Positions 1 to 9,870 of a stretch of DNA of 64,000 bases are shown in pieces. Source of the DNA: JAEUQQ01 sp963697285. Its GTDB lineage: Bacteria; Acidobacteriota; Vicinamibacteria; Vicinamibacterales; JAFNAJ01. The notes beneath the pieces were generated by a model that made no database searches, was not told where the DNA came from, and saw only the letters and a list, made by a program, of their open reading frames with translations. The stretch covers positions 558,001-622,000 of the forward strand of contig CAVONI010000011.1 in the NCBI GenBank assembly GCA_963697285.1, written 5' to 3'. Made by a program: the position numbers and the translations under genes. Numbering within the stretch: the stretch's first letter is position 1; each line of letters starts with the position of its first letter.

Positions 1-50
1 AGGGCGAGCCGCAGCAACGTGATCTGGTTGGCCGGCGTCAGGGCGCCCAT
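1..50 (-). CDS. CDP-alcohol phosphatidyltransferase N-terminus (pgsA-like), cut by window edge
   Basis: An ATG on the minus strand at 50 opens a frame reading MGALTPANQITLLRLAL before the window ends. The pattern PNQITLLRLAL right after the start is the usual N-terminus of PgsA-type CDP-diacylglycerol-glycerol-3-phosphate phosphatidyltransferases, which make phosphatidylglycerol phosphate at the inner membrane. A GGTGA lies just upstream and contains the stop codon of the preceding TPR/SLH gene, so the two are probably co-transcribed. Only 16 to 17 residues are visible, so the catalytic motif cannot be checked. Confidence 0.5.
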   Translation of the reverse strand, partial: MGALTPANQITLLRLA

Positions 51-54
51 CGGC

Positions 55-1456
55 TCACCGTCCGCGGGCACCCACGGCCCGCGTCACCAGTGGCTCCAGG
101 CGCGTCATGACCTCGAGGGCCTCGGCCCCCGACACGACCCGCCCGGCCTGGAACGTGTCGTTCTCGAGCTTCAGCATCACGCCCGCCGCCACCGCAGTCG
201 ATGCGGCGCGGTACTGGGCGTGGCCGCTGCCCAGGTCGGTGAACGTCGTGCGCACGCCGGTCCATCGCGAGGCCGCCGCCCGATCGCGCGCCGCGACCAG
301 GGCCAGCACACGCGATACGACGACGGCGAGGTCGCCACGCCTGACGAGCGTTCCGCGGCTGGAAGGCGTGATTCGAGAACGGTTCCATGATGCCGGCACG
401 TGCCACCAGCAGGATCCAGGTCGACGCCCAATGGCCCCGCACGTCGTTGACCAACGGTGGCGCGGCGCGGCTGGCCGAGGCCACGAGCGCCTCGAATCGA
501 ATCCCGACGAGCGCAGCCAGGTCTCCGCGCGTCAATCGCGGGGCGCTCGCGAGCATCCGGTACTCCTCGGGCAGTTTCGACAGCGCCACGCGTTGCTGCA
601 GTTGCTCGATCCGCGACTCCACGTCGACGGAGGGATCGACGCTGTGCGCGCGGCGAAGTGCCGCGATCGTCGCAGCCGTCATCGCCGGCTTCCTGCTGCA
701 GGTCGGCGATCAGGAGCCAGACGTCGACGTCATTGGGATCGAGCACGGACGACGACGTGGCATGCACCAGGGCGGCGGCTCGGTCACCGAGACGCCACTC
801 GACGCGCGCCAGTTGCCGCTGCACGAGGGCGCTGTCGGGAGAGGCGACGAGCGCTTCCTCGTAGGCCGAGCGCGCAGCGCTCCAGTCACCGGCCTGTTCG
901 GCCGTTCCGAGCCCGCCCGAGCCGCGCTTCGACCTCGCGGAACTGGAGCACTTCGACGCGTCGTCGGACTTCGCCAAGCGACTCGTCGATGGCCAGCGCA
1001 GCGCGGAAGGCCGCAACCGCGTCGGCGTCGCGTCCCTGCACGGTCAGCGCCTCGCCGCGTCCCACCAGTGCGGGCACGTATCCGCCATTGGCGGCCAGGG
1101 CGCGATCAAACGACGCCAGGGCCGCGCGGGCATCTCCGCGCGCCAACGCAACGAATCCGAGACCGGCGATCGCGGGATAGAAGGCCGGCCGCTTCTTCAC
1201 CGTCCCGCAAATCCGCGTTCCGCGTTCCGCAGGTTCCCGGCCTGGAGCAGGCGCCATGCCGCATCGTGCGCTCGCAACACGTCGACGGGCGCCTGCAGTG
1301 TCGCTGGGACGGCCGGGAAAGGATAGTCGGCGAACTGCGGCGGCCCCGGTGCCGTCGCAGGCACCGTCGTCTTCGGCGCGCACGACGGCAGCGCAAGCAC
1401 CGCGGCCGCGAGGACGCGCGACCGCCAAGCACACGAGCTGCAGCGCGCGGCGTCAT
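55..1456 (-). CDS. TPR lipoprotein with C-terminal SLH-like region (several frameshifts)
   Basis: Pieced together from three frames. The likely start is ATG at 1456, overlapping the hflX stop by 4 nt (ATGA). Next comes a lipoprotein-like signal ending LALPSC, then TPR-like helices (for example ALASFDRALAANGGYVPAL and SAARSAYEEALVASPDSAL). The C-terminal third resembles S-layer-homology repeats: LTRGDLAALVGIRFEALV, then DVRGHWAS and a second RRGDLAVVVSRVLALV. The frame changes near 1420, 1200, 915, 688 and 352. Each fragment continues the previous one without lost sequence, so indel errors are more likely than decay. It is probably an envelope-anchored scaffold or assembly protein; no enzymatic motif is visible. 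It sits between hflX and a pgsA-like gene in a tight operon. Confidence 0.6.
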
Positions 1457-2743
1457 GCCGACACCATCGGCTGAACGAGCCAGGCGGCCACGCGACGCGG
1501 CACGTCGACTTCGACGATCGTCCGCGTGCCATCGTCGTGGTGGCTGACGACGCGTGCGTGCTTGTAGAGCCGGGCAATGCGCGCGGCGGCGCCCGGTCCT
1601 GTCTCGAACGTCAGCGTATAGCGCTGGACGTCGAGCGCGAGGCGTTCAGCGACCGCGCGCAGCACGGCCTCGAGCCCCTCTCCCGTCAGCGCCGAGATCT
1701 CGAGGGCCCCGAGATGTGCGCCCGACGACGCGCGCGCGTTCGTCGGGATCCAGCCGGTCGCACTTGTTGAGGAGCAGCAGCGCAGGCACCTCGAGGGCGC
1801 CGACCTCGGCGAGCACGGTCTGCACGGCCGCGATGTGGCGGTCGAGGTCCGCAGTCGACGCATCGACCAGGTGGAGCAACAGGTCTGCCGACGTCACTTC
1901 CTCGAGCGTGGCGCGGAAGGCCGCCACGAGCGTGTGCGGCAGCCGGTCGATGAAGCCGACCGTGTCAGACACCATGAACGTCGGCCCCTCGGGGAGCCGC
2001 ACCTGGCGCACCAGCGGATCGAGTGTCACGAACAAGGCATCGGAGGCGACCGCGTCGGCACGCGCCAGGCGGTTGAACAACGTGGTCTTGCCCGCGTTCG
2101 TGTACCCCACCAGGGCGACGGTCGGCGACGCGCCCTGCTGGCGCTTGTTGCGGAGGTGATCGCGGTGGGCCTTCACCGAGGCGATGTCGCGCGAGATCGA
2201 CGCGATGCGATCGCGCAGCCGGCGCCGATCGGTTTCCAGTTTCGTTTCACCGGGACCGCGGGTGCCGATGCCGCCGCCGAGGCGCGACAACGCTGCACCC
2301 GCGCCGACGAGCCGCGGCAGGAGGTACTTCAACTGGGCCAGCTCGACCTGCAGCTTGCCTTCGCGCGTGCGCGCGCGCCGCGCGAAGATGTCGAGAATGA
2401 GCTGCGTGCGATCGATGACCCGCCGGTCGAGTCGCTTCTCGAGATTGCGCAACTGCGCCGGCGTGAGCTCGTTGTCGAAGATGACGATGTTGACGTCACT
2501 CTCGTCGCAGGCCAGACGCAGCGTGTCGAGCTTGCCGCTCCCGAGAAACGTTGCCGGATCAGGCCTCGGACGCTCCTGGATCATCGCCAGGTGCACCTCC
2601 GCCCCGACCGCATCGGCGAGCCCGGCAAGTTCTTCGAGGGAGTGCTCTGCGGCGTCGCGCGTCGCCGGCCCACTGGCCAGGCCCACGAGCGCGGCGCGGT
2701 CGGACTCGCGCGATGACCGCTCATCGCTGCGCATTCGCGTCAT
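1453..2743 (-). CDS. hflX: GTPase HflX (one frameshift)
   Basis: HflX is a ribosome-associated GTPase that splits stalled or hibernating 70S ribosomes. The N-terminal HflX domain has the glycine-rich stretch LSRLGGGIGTRGPGETKLE, followed by a long coiled-coil linker. The G domain has G1 GYTNAGKTTL, G3 DTVGFI and G4 NKCD. Near 1735 a CG-repeat carries one extra base, and the C-terminal part (ISALTGEGLEAVLRAVAERL, including the G5 SAL) continues in the next frame to the stop at 1453. ATG 2743 was chosen over an in-frame upstream codon because it overlaps the tsaC stop as ATGA, which suggests translational coupling. The downstream lipoprotein start overlaps the hflX stop in the same way. Confidence 0.93.
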
Positions 2744-3375
2744 GCTGCCGAAAAGTCTAACACGCGCTCCCACGGCACCGCGCCGGCGCGCACGAGCAGC
2801 GGAACGCTGCCCGTCACGTCCACGATGGTGGAAGGCGTCGTGAGCGGGCTGGCGCCCGCATCGATCACCATGCTGACGACGCGCCCCAGCGTCGCCACGA
2901 TCGTGTCGGCGTCGCGCGCGGCCGGCTGCCCCGACCGGTTGGCGCTGGTCGACGTGACGGGATGCCCCAGGGCCCAGGCCAGCGAACGCGCCAGGACCGC
3001 ATCGGGCACGCGTACGGCCACGGTGTCGCGCCCGCCGAGCAACTCGCGCGGCACTGACGGCGCCGCCTTGACGACCAGCGTGACCGGCCCAGGCCAGGCC
3101 TGGCGGGCAATCCGCTCGGCCAACGGTGTCCAGTCGGCGGCGAGGATCTGCGCCTGAGACTCATCGGCGGCAATCAGCGGGATCGCCTGCGACCGGTCGC
3201 GCCCCTTGACGTCGAACAGATCGTCGATGCCGCGGCGAAGGCGGGGGTCAACGGCGAGTCCATAGAGCGTGTCGGTGGGGTACGCGACGATGCCCCCAGC
3301 CTCCAGGATGGCCGTGGCGGCCGAAACGACGTCGTCGAGGCGTTGAACCGACTGGAGGCTGATCCTGATCGACAT
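2740..3375 (-). CDS. tsaC: L-threonylcarbamoyladenylate synthase (Sua5/YrdC/YwlC family)
   Basis: This enzyme makes threonylcarbamoyl-AMP from threonine, bicarbonate and ATP, the first step of t6A37 tRNA modification. The YrdC fold is recognisable from the N-terminal GGIVAYPTDTLYGLAVDP, the KGRDRSQAIPLI lysine/arginine motif and TSANRSGQPA. About 211 residues is the single-domain size without the Sua5 C-terminal extension. ATG 3375 was chosen because GGAG lies 9 nt upstream; an in-frame ATG at 3390 would leave one base before the divergent antiporter start. The stop overlaps the hflX start by 4 nt. Confidence 0.93.
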   Translation of the reverse strand: MSIRISLQSVQRLDDVVSAATAILEAGGIVAYPTDTLYGLAVDPRLRRGIDDLFDVKGRDRSQAIPLIAADESQAQILAADWTPLAERIARQAWPGPVTLVVKAAPSVPRELLGGRDTVAVRVPDAVLARSLAWALGHPVTSTSANRSGQPAARDADTIVATLGRVVSMVIDAGASPLTTPSTIVDVTGSVPLLVRAGAVPWERVLDFSAA

Positions 3376-3391
3376 ATCATGTGTCTCCATA

Positions 3392-4675
3392 ATGCCTCAG
3401 AATCTCCAACTCCTGCTCCTGCTCGCCCTGATCGTGGCTGCGGCCAAGTTGGCGGGAGCCCTGGCGAATCGCATCGGCCAGCCGTCGGTGTTCGGCGAAA
3501 TCCTCGTCGGCCTCATCCTGGGCCCCACCGTACTCAACGTGCTCGGCCTGCCGTTGTTCCAATCCCACGAGGCCGCCGGCCACGCCACCGGCGTGCCGAT
3601 GCTCGGCCTGGTGAAAGCCCTCGCCGAGATCGGCGTCGTCCTGCTCATGTTCATCGCCGGGATGGAGACCAATCTCGACGAGATGCGCCGCGTCGGCAAG
3701 GTCGCGTTCTGGTCGGCCACTGGAGGCGTCGTGCTGCCGCTCATCGGTGGTGCGATGATCGCCAGGGCGTTCGGCCTGCCCCTCTTCTGGGAAGGCCTCT
3801 TCATCGGCACCATCCTCACGGCGACCTCCGTGAGCATTTCGGCGCAGACGCTGATCGAACTGAAGGCCCTGCGGTCGAAGGAGGGCTCGACGATCCTCGG
3901 CGCCGCCGTCATCGACGATGTGCAGGGCATCATCCTGCTGTCGCTCGTCGTGGCGTTCGCGCGCGCAACGGGAGACGTGCAGTTCGGCGACATCGCGCTC
4001 GTGGTCGTGAAGATGGTGGCGTTTTTCGTCGTGGCCATCTACCTCGGGCGCTTCTTCACCCCCATTGCGCGCTGGGCTGACGGCCTCGGGGTGAGCCAGG
4101 GGTTGATGGCGGTCGTGCTGGCCGTGGCGTTTCTCTACTCGGTCGCGGCCGAAGCCGGGGGCGGCGTGGCCGCGATCACGGGATCGTACCTCGCGGGCGT
4201 CCTGTTCTCGGTGACGCCGTTCAAGGAGCGCATCGACCACGCCATCCACCCGCTCACCTACTCGATGCTGGTGCCGGTGTTCTTCATCAGCATCGGCTTG
4301 TCGGCCAACGGCAGGGAACTGGGGGCGCACGTGTGGTTCACCGTGGCGCTCGTCGCGGTCGCGATCCTCACGAAGGCGCTCGGCTGCGGCGTCGCCGCAC
4401 GCCTGTCGGGCTTCAACAGGCAGGAGTCGGTGCGCGTGGGCGTCGGGATGATCTCGCGCGGCGAGGTCGGCCTGATCGTCGCGGGGTACGGCCTCGCCAA
4501 CGGGATCATCGGGCAGGACGTGTTCTCGGCGTCGGTGCTGATGGTGCTGGTGACCACGATGATCACGCCACCGCTGCTGCGGATGACGTTCCCGCGTCCC
4601 ACCGGGCCGCACATCGAGGCCGTTGTCGAGGAGACCATCGGTGGCCCCCCGGAAGAAGCCCGCACGAGGCAGTAG
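3392..4675 (+). CDS. CPA2-type cation:proton antiporter
   Basis: An integral inner-membrane protein of 427 residues with about 12 hydrophobic segments throughout. It begins directly in the first membrane helix, and GQPSVFGEILVGLILGPTVL is the classic start of KefB/NapA-type monovalent cation:proton antiporters. The conserved acidic pair of the core is visible in GAAVIDDVQGI (about residue 172). It ends with a short cytosolic tail and has no RCK/TrkA-N domain, so it is the exchanger subunit alone. The ion specificity (Na+, K+ or H+) cannot be read from sequence. It is transcribed divergently from tsaC with almost no space between the starts, so the promoters must lie inside the neighbouring coding sequences or further away. 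Confidence 0.9.
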   Translation: MPQNLQLLLLLALIVAAAKLAGALANRIGQPSVFGEILVGLILGPTVLNVLGLPLFQSHEAAGHATGVPMLGLVKALAEIGVVLLMFIAGMETNLDEMRRVGKVAFWSATGGVVLPLIGGAMIARAFGLPLFWEGLFIGTILTATSVSISAQTLIELKALRSKEGSTILGAAVIDDVQGIILLSLVVAFARATGDVQFGDIALVVVKMVAFFVVAIYLGRFFTPIARWADGLGVSQGLMAVVLAVAFLYSVAAEAGGGVAAITGSYLAGVLFSVTPFKERIDHAIHPLTYSMLVPVFFISIGLSANGRELGAHVWFTVALVAVAILTKALGCGVAARLSGFNRQESVRVGVGMISRGEVGLIVAGYGLANGIIGQDVFSASVLMVLVTTMITPPLLRMTFPRPTGPHIEAVVEETIGGPPEEARTRQ

Positions 4676-4700
4676 GCTCAGCGTCTTCGCGCCCCGCTGG

Positions 4701-4733
4701 CCTGCCCTTCGACTCAGTTGTGGGGAGGGCAGG
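4701..4733. terminator. hairpin between convergent genes
   Basis: CCTGCCCT at 4701-4708 pairs with AGGGCAGG at 4726-4733, an 8-bp stem with a 17-nt loop, between the 3' ends of the antiporter and the MFS gene. There is no T-tract on either side, so factor-independent termination is only possible. Confidence 0.35.
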
Positions 4734-4805
4734 TCACGTGCGAACCAACCTGGCGGACGTGCCGGTTCGGTGTCGGTACTGCCTCAACACGACTGAGCTC
4801 AGGGT

Positions 4806-6035
4806 TCAGACTTCCTCGGCCACCGGCGTGTCGGAGGTGTCCCTGGCCGCACCGCCGTGCATCAATCCCCACACCGCGGCCGCCAGGCCGGCAAGCATGA
4901 GCGAGGTCGCCACGAACACCGCGCGCAGGCTCATGGCGCCGACCAGGCCCGATGCCATCGGGCTGATCGACATCCCGGCCAGTGACGCGCTCGTCAGGAA
5001 GCCGAACCCGCGTGCCCGCGCCGACGGCGGGATGACGGCGCCGGCCACCGCGTAGACGACGGTGCTCGCCAGGCCGACCCCGGCTCCGAACACCACCGCC
5101 GCGGCCATCATGGCCATCGGACCCGGTGCGGCCAGGAACGCCATCGCTCCGGCGCTCGACAGGGCCAGCGCCGCCACGACGACCTGGCGTGACGACGCGC
5201 GCTGCAGCGACCATGCAGCCGACAGGTTGCCGATGGCGCCGGCACCGGCCATCAGCGAGAACAGCGTTCCCGCGACCGCCAGCGATCGCTCGTGGCCCAC
5301 CATCTCGGCGACGTAGAGCGGCAGCGTGGGGCCGAAGGTCCGTTCGGCGAACTGGAGCACGAACACCGCCACCAGCAGCAGCGTGCAGTTCTCGAGTGTC
5401 AGCATCCCGCGCAGCGACAGGGTGTCCGGGGGCGCCGGTTCCCGCCCGTGGACCGCACGCGGCCTCGGCTGGTGGTAACCCATCCAGAGCAGCAGCACGC
5501 TCAGGGCATAGACCAGTGCGGCCACGTAGAAGCTCTGCCTGAGACCCACCCACGCCGCCAGCGTGCCACCGATCACCGGGCCCAGGGCCGGGCCCAGCCG
5601 CTGGGCCGTCTGCACGGTCCCGATGGCGTGAGCCACCTTCTGCGGGGGCGCGGCGTCGGCCGCCATGGTAAGGACGAGGCCGCCGTAGCCGGCAAAGAGC
5701 CCCTGGAGGGCCCGCAACGCGAAGACGTGCCACGGTTCGGTCACGTTCGCGAGCGCCAGCATCAGGAGGACGCAGCTGACCAGCGAGCGCGTGACCATGA
5801 GCTTGAGGCCGAACCGATCGGCGAGCAGGCCCCATGTCGGTGCGAGGACCGCGGTCATCGCGGGGGTGACACCGAGGCTGAGCCCCGACCACATGGCAAT
5901 CGATGCCGTGTCGGTGAGGCCGAGTTCACGGAAATACAGCGGCAGGAACGGCATCACCAGCGTGAAGCTGGCGAATCCGAGGAAAGTGGCGCCGGTAACC
6001 GCGAACAGGTTCCGGCGCCAGGGCTCGAGCGACAT
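4806..6035 (-). CDS. MFS multidrug-type transporter
   Basis: A 409-residue major facilitator with about 12 transmembrane helices. After helix 2 it has a motif-A-like loop (GLLADRFGLKLMVTRS), and the repeat halves start with similar helices. The balance of features fits the drug:H+ antiporter branch (proton-driven efflux across the inner membrane), but no substrate can be assigned. The start at 6035 gives a short cytosolic N-terminus (MSLEPWRRN) before helix 1. It lies 19 nt downstream of glpX on the same strand and may be co-transcribed; no functional link to fructose bisphosphatase is apparent. Confidence 0.88.
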   Translation of the reverse strand: MSLEPWRRNLFAVTGATFLGFASFTLVMPFLPLYFRELGLTDTASIAMWSGLSLGVTPAMTAVLAPTWGLLADRFGLKLMVTRSLVSCVLLMLALANVTEPWHVFALRALQGLFAGYGGLVLTMAADAAPPQKVAHAIGTVQTAQRLGPALGPVIGGTLAAWVGLRQSFYVAALVYALSVLLLWMGYHQPRPRAVHGREPAPPDTLSLRGMLTLENCTLLLVAVFVLQFAERTFGPTLPLYVAEMVGHERSLAVAGTLFSLMAGAGAIGNLSAAWSLQRASSRQVVVAALALSSAGAMAFLAAPGPMAMMAAAVVFGAGVGLASTVVYAVAGAVIPPSARARGFGFLTSASLAGMSISPMASGLVGAMSLRAVFVATSLMLAGLAAAVWGLMHGGAARDTSDTPVAEEV

Positions 6036-6054
6036 GCAGCCGACGCGCGGGTCG

Positions 6055-7032
6055 CTAGAACCGGATGCGCACGTCGCTGGTCGAACGCACGTGGATGGTG
6101 TCGATGAACCGGATGCGGTGCGGGTTGGTCTGCATCACGATGGAACTCGTGCGGACGCCGTCACCGAAAAACCGCACGCCGTGCATGTTCTCGCCGTCGG
6201 TGACACCGGTGGCGGCGAAGATGATGTTCTCGGAGGGCGCAAGGTCGGCCGACGTGAAGATGCGCTTCGTGTCGGTGACGCCCATCGCCTTGCAGCGTGC
6301 CTCGTCTTCGGGCTTCGCGATCACCAACCGGGCGAAGATCTCGCCGTTCAGGCACTTCATCGCGGCGGCGGTCAGCACACCCTCGGGGGCGCCGCCCGTC
6401 CCCATCACGGCGTGCACACCGGTTCCGGCGACGGCGGCGGCGATCCCCGCCGAGAGGTCGCCGTCACGGATCAGCTTGATGCGGGCGCCCGTTTCGCGAA
6501 TCTCGGCAATCAGCCGCTCGTGGCGCGGCCGATCCAGCACCACGACCACGACCTCCTCGATGCGGCGGCCGAGCGCCTTGGCGATCCCCTTGAGGTTGTG
6601 CGAGACCGGCGCGTCGAGGAACACGGCGTGCTTGACCGTGGGCCCCACCACGAGCTTCTCCATGTAGATGTCGGGCGCGTGCAGCAGCCCACCCGCATCC
6701 GAGGCCGCGAGCACGGCGATGGCGTTGTTCTCGCCGAACGCGCACAGGTTGGTGCCCTCCAACGGATCCACGGCGATGTCGATGGGGATGAACGACTCGC
6801 CACGGGTGGCCTGCCCCACCTTCTCGCCGATGTAGAGCATCGGCGCCTCGTCGCGCTCGCCCTCGCCGATGACGATCGTGCCGTCGATGGGCAACTGGTC
6901 CATCGCCTGGCGCATGGCTTCGACGGCAGCCTTGTCAGACTTGTGGCGGTCGCCCTGGCCCATGGTGAGCGCGCTGGCGATGGCGGCCTGCTCGACGACG
7001 TGCAGGAAGTGCAGCGAGAGATCGGCGTCCAC
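6055..7032 (-). CDS. glpX: fructose-1,6-bisphosphatase class II (GlpX)
   Basis: Hydrolyses fructose-1,6-bisphosphate to fructose-6-phosphate in gluconeogenesis. The family signature is clear: GEGERDEAPMLYIGE (metal-binding acidic residues), DIAVDPLEGTNLCAFGEN (the DPLEGT metal/phosphate site) and GTGGAPEGVLTAAAMKCLNG. GTG at 7032 was chosen because a GAGGA lies 6 nt upstream; this gives 325 residues, the normal family length. The open frame extends 22 codons further but without an RBS. No class I FBPase is in the window. Confidence 0.94.
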   Translation of the reverse strand: MDADLSLHFLHVVEQAAIASALTMGQGDRHKSDKAAVEAMRQAMDQLPIDGTIVIGEGERDEAPMLYIGEKVGQATRGESFIPIDIAVDPLEGTNLCAFGENNAIAVLAASDAGGLLHAPDIYMEKLVVGPTVKHAVFLDAPVSHNLKGIAKALGRRIEEVVVVVLDRPRHERLIAEIRETGARIKLIRDGDLSAGIAAAVAGTGVHAVMGTGGAPEGVLTAAAMKCLNGEIFARLVIAKPEDEARCKAMGVTDTKRIFTSADLAPSENIIFAATGVTDGENMHGVRFFGDGVRTSSIVMQTNPHRIRFIDTIHVRSTSDVRIRF

Positions 7033-7175
7033 GGTCACTCCTCGGGTGCTCCGCTGTGTCGCCCCCGGGCGGGACGGAGGCACACAGGCGGCGCGCAACG
7101 GCCCCGGAATCCCGGAGCATTTCGACCGGGAGATGCTAGCACGGCGGCCGAGGCGCTGCGCCCGGACCGCGACGC

Positions 7176-7844
7176 CTACGGGCGCCTGAAGAGGACTTCG
7201 CGGGTGTGCGCCAGCAGCAGGAACGACTCCGACACGTTGAGGCCTGGAAACAGCATCGCGACCTCTCGATTGACCATCACCAGTTGTCGGGTACGCGAGG
7301 CGGGATAGGGACGATGCTCGAACGTCGTGTCGTCGACCACGACGAACCGCGTGTAATGCGGGTCGGCAGCAGCCGCGGTGGCAAAGAACCCGAACAACGC
7401 CCCGCCGGGCTTGACGAGCCGTGCGAGCACGGCGCCGAGTGCCTGGGCCGACGGCTTGTCGAGGTAGTCGAAGATGTCCCAGCAGAGCACTGCATCAACA
7501 CTCTGGTCGGGTCTGTTCAGCCGCTGGGTCAGGAACGCCGGCAGTTCGCTCATCCGGTCGGCCCGGGCGAAGCGCTCGAGCTCGGCGTACACGTCCTCGA
7601 TGATGAGCCGGCAGCCGAGGCGGTCGCCCAGGTAGGTGACGTTGGAACCCACGACGGGCCCGATGTCGAGGATGGTCGGATTGTCGCGATGCTTGAGCAG
7701 CCCCAGCAGCTTGGGCAGGACCTTCGAGGGCACACGACGTCCCCCGACCTCGTCCTGGACGTCGTGCGGGGCCTGGACGGCCGACGATCCCGGCTTGCGG
7801 AACAGCCGTCCGACCAGGCCCGACGACGAACGTTCGTCAGTCAC
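7176..7844 (-). CDS. class I SAM-dependent methyltransferase-like protein
   Basis: About 222 residues. A Rossmann motif I is visible as ILDIGPVVGSNVTYL (about residues 60-75), followed by an acidic motif II (LIIEDVYAELERF) and motif IV-like VDAVLCWDIFDYLDKP, consistent with S-adenosylmethionine binding. The target is unknown. GTG 7844 has GGAGG 4 nt upstream, which decides the start. It follows the bactofilin gene by 35 nt on the same strand, a neighbourhood that suggests a role at the cell envelope or cytoskeleton, but this is inference. Confidence 0.75.
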   Translation of the reverse strand: MTDERSSSGLVGRLFRKPGSSAVQAPHDVQDEVGGRRVPSKVLPKLLGLLKHRDNPTILDIGPVVGSNVTYLGDRLGCRLIIEDVYAELERFARADRMSELPAFLTQRLNRPDQSVDAVLCWDIFDYLDKPSAQALGAVLARLVKPGGALFGFFATAAAADPHYTRFVVVDDTTFEHRPYPASRTRQLVMVNREVAMLFPGLNVSESFLLLAHTREVLFRRP

Positions 7845-7879
7845 TCGACCTCCGAAACGCAAAACACGTGAGGGATGTC

Positions 7880-8488
7880 CTAGACCTTGCCCGCCGTGGC
7901 CGGGGCTGCCGGCGCTTGAGCGGGGGCGGGGGCGGCTGCCGGCGCCGGCTTCGTGTCACCCGCCTTGGCGTCACCCGCCTTGGCGTCAGCGGATGCCGCG
8001 CCGGCTCCCGGAGCGGTTCCCGGCTTGACGCCGGCCTTCTGCATGTCGATGCTGCCGCGGAAGTGGGCGCCTTCGGCAATGGCCACTTTCGGCGCGACGA
8101 TGTCGCCCTCGACGGAGCCGTTCTCGCGGATGTCGATCTTCTCGGACGCGGTCATGTTGCCGATCACCTCGCCCTGCACGATCACCTGCTTGGCGAAGAT
8201 CTGGGCCTTGATGCGGCCGTTCGCCCCAATGGTCAGGATGTTCTGGCGCAACTCGATCTTGCCCTCGACCTGGCCTTCGATGACAAGGTCTTCGCTGCCG
8301 TTGAGCTCGCCCTTGATCACGACCGACTTGCCAATGTTGCCGATGTTCACCGATTCCCTCTCGTTCTGCGCGGGTCGCGCGGTCACAGGCCCACTCGGGG
8401 CGGGCACGTTGGGCGTACTGGGCGCGGCGGCCGGGGCTGGCTCAGGCGCAGGCGTCGAGGGACGGACCCCTTCATCGCGTTTCCACAT
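7880..8488 (-). CDS. bactofilin (polymer-forming cytoskeletal protein)
   Basis: A 202-residue protein with the bactofilin (DUF583) beta-helix core. From about residue 45 to 150 it shows repeating hydrophobic/glycine rungs such as GELNGSEDLVIEGQVEG, IGANGRIKAQIFAKQVIVQG and GSVEGDIVAPKVAIAEGAHF. The core is flanked by low-complexity Pro/Ala-rich tails at both ends, the usual bactofilin plan. Bactofilins self-assemble without nucleotide into filaments at the membrane and recruit cell-wall enzymes. The C-terminal tail has AKAGD repeats. It is divergent from the cysteine desulfurase. Confidence 0.93.
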   Translation of the reverse strand: MWKRDEGVRPSTPAPEPAPAAAPSTPNVPAPSGPVTARPAQNERESVNIGNIGKSVVIKGELNGSEDLVIEGQVEGKIELRQNILTIGANGRIKAQIFAKQVIVQGEVIGNMTASEKIDIRENGSVEGDIVAPKVAIAEGAHFRGSIDMQKAGVKPGTAPGAGAASADAKAGDAKAGDTKPAPAAAPAPAQAPAAPATAGKV

Positions 8489-8670
8489 AGTGGTTTCGTC
8501 TCCGCTGGTACAACACGCGCAGGGCTATCCCTGATGCTGGGTGGCTGGAAGCACGTCGAGTATATGCACGCCCATCAAGCGATGTCGAGCCTCGATACCG
8601 GTCATGCCGCCAGCAGCGCGCGGTGCGGATCTTGTACCATCAAACGGCGCAGGCGTGCGACCCCCGGCCA

Positions 8671-9850
8671 ATGCCCATCTACCTCGACTACAACGCCACC
8701 ACCCCGCCGTCGGCCCTCGTCGTCGAGGCGGTGACGCGCGCCATGCGCGAGACCTGGGGCAACGCCTCGTCGATCCACGCCTACGGACAGCACGCGAAGC
8801 AGGCGCTCGACGCCGCGCGTCAGCGGGTGGCGGCCCTGCTGGGGTGCGCCGCCGTGGAAGTCGTGTTCACGAGCGGCGGCACCGAGAGCGACGGGCTGGC
8901 GTTGCGGGGCGCGCTCGAGGCACGTGCGGCGTCCGGGACGCACGCACGTCGTCACGACAGCCATCGAACACGAGGCGGTGCTGCAGACCGTCCGCGCCCT
9001 CGGCAAGCGCGGCATCCCGCACACGATCGTGCCGGTTGGGCGTTCCGGGGTCGTCGATCCGGATGCCGTGGCTGCCGCCCTGCGCGACGACACGGCGATC
9101 GTCTCGGTGATGCTGGCCAACAACGAGATCGGCACCCTGCAACCCGTCGCCGACATCGTCGCCCTCGCCCATGCCCGCGGTGCCCTCGTGCACACCGACG
9201 CGGTGCAGGCCGCAGGCAAGGTGCCCATCGACGTCCAACGCCTCGGCGTGGACCTGCTGTCGATTTCCGGGCACAAGTTCGGCGGACCCAAGGGTGTCGG
9301 CGCGCTCTTCGTCAGGCGTGGAACGCCCGTGACCGCCCAGCAGACCGGGGGACGGCAGGAACGGAGTCGGCGCGCGGGGACCGAGAACGTCGCGGGGATC
9401 GTCGGACTCGGCGTGGCCGCCGAACAGGCCGCTGCCGCCGCGGGCGACACCAGCGGGGTGCGGGCGCAGCGCGATGCCCTGGAGCAGGGCGTCCTGGGCC
9501 GCGTCGACGGCACGCACGTCAACGGCGCGCGCGCGCCCCGCGTGGACAACACCTCCAACATCGGCTTTGCCGGCGTCGACGCCGAGGCGCTGCTCATCGC
9601 GCTCGACCTCGAGGGCGTGGCAGTCTCTACCGGCGCCGCCTGTTCGTCGGGTACCCTGGAGCCGTCGCACGTCCTGCGGGCGATGGGCCTCGCGGCGCAC
9701 GACACGCAGAATGCCCTGCGGTTCAGCCTGGGGCCCGCCACGACCCCTGACGAGGTAGCGCACGTGGTCGACATCGTCGCGGCTGCCGTGGCCCGCCTCA
9801 GGCGCGTCGCCGCCGGCCGGCTTCACAACGGCAAGGGACGCTGCGGCTGA
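8671..9850 (+). CDS. cysteine desulfurase, IscS/NifS family (one frameshift)
   Basis: A PLP enzyme that moves sulfur from cysteine to an active-site cysteine persulfide for Fe-S clusters and tRNA thiolation. It starts MPIYLDYNATTPPSALV, as the family does, and has TSGGTESD, the PLP lysine motif SISGHKFGGPKGVG and the catalytic cysteine loop STGAACSSGTLEPSHVL. One extra base in a GGG near 8938 splits the frame; the two halves join exactly as EARAASG / RTHVVTTAIEHEAV. The position directly upstream of mnmA, with a 20-nt gap, suggests it donates sulfur for 2-thiouridine synthesis. Confidence 0.92.
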
Positions 9851-9870
9851 CCCGCGTCCGACCCGCTATC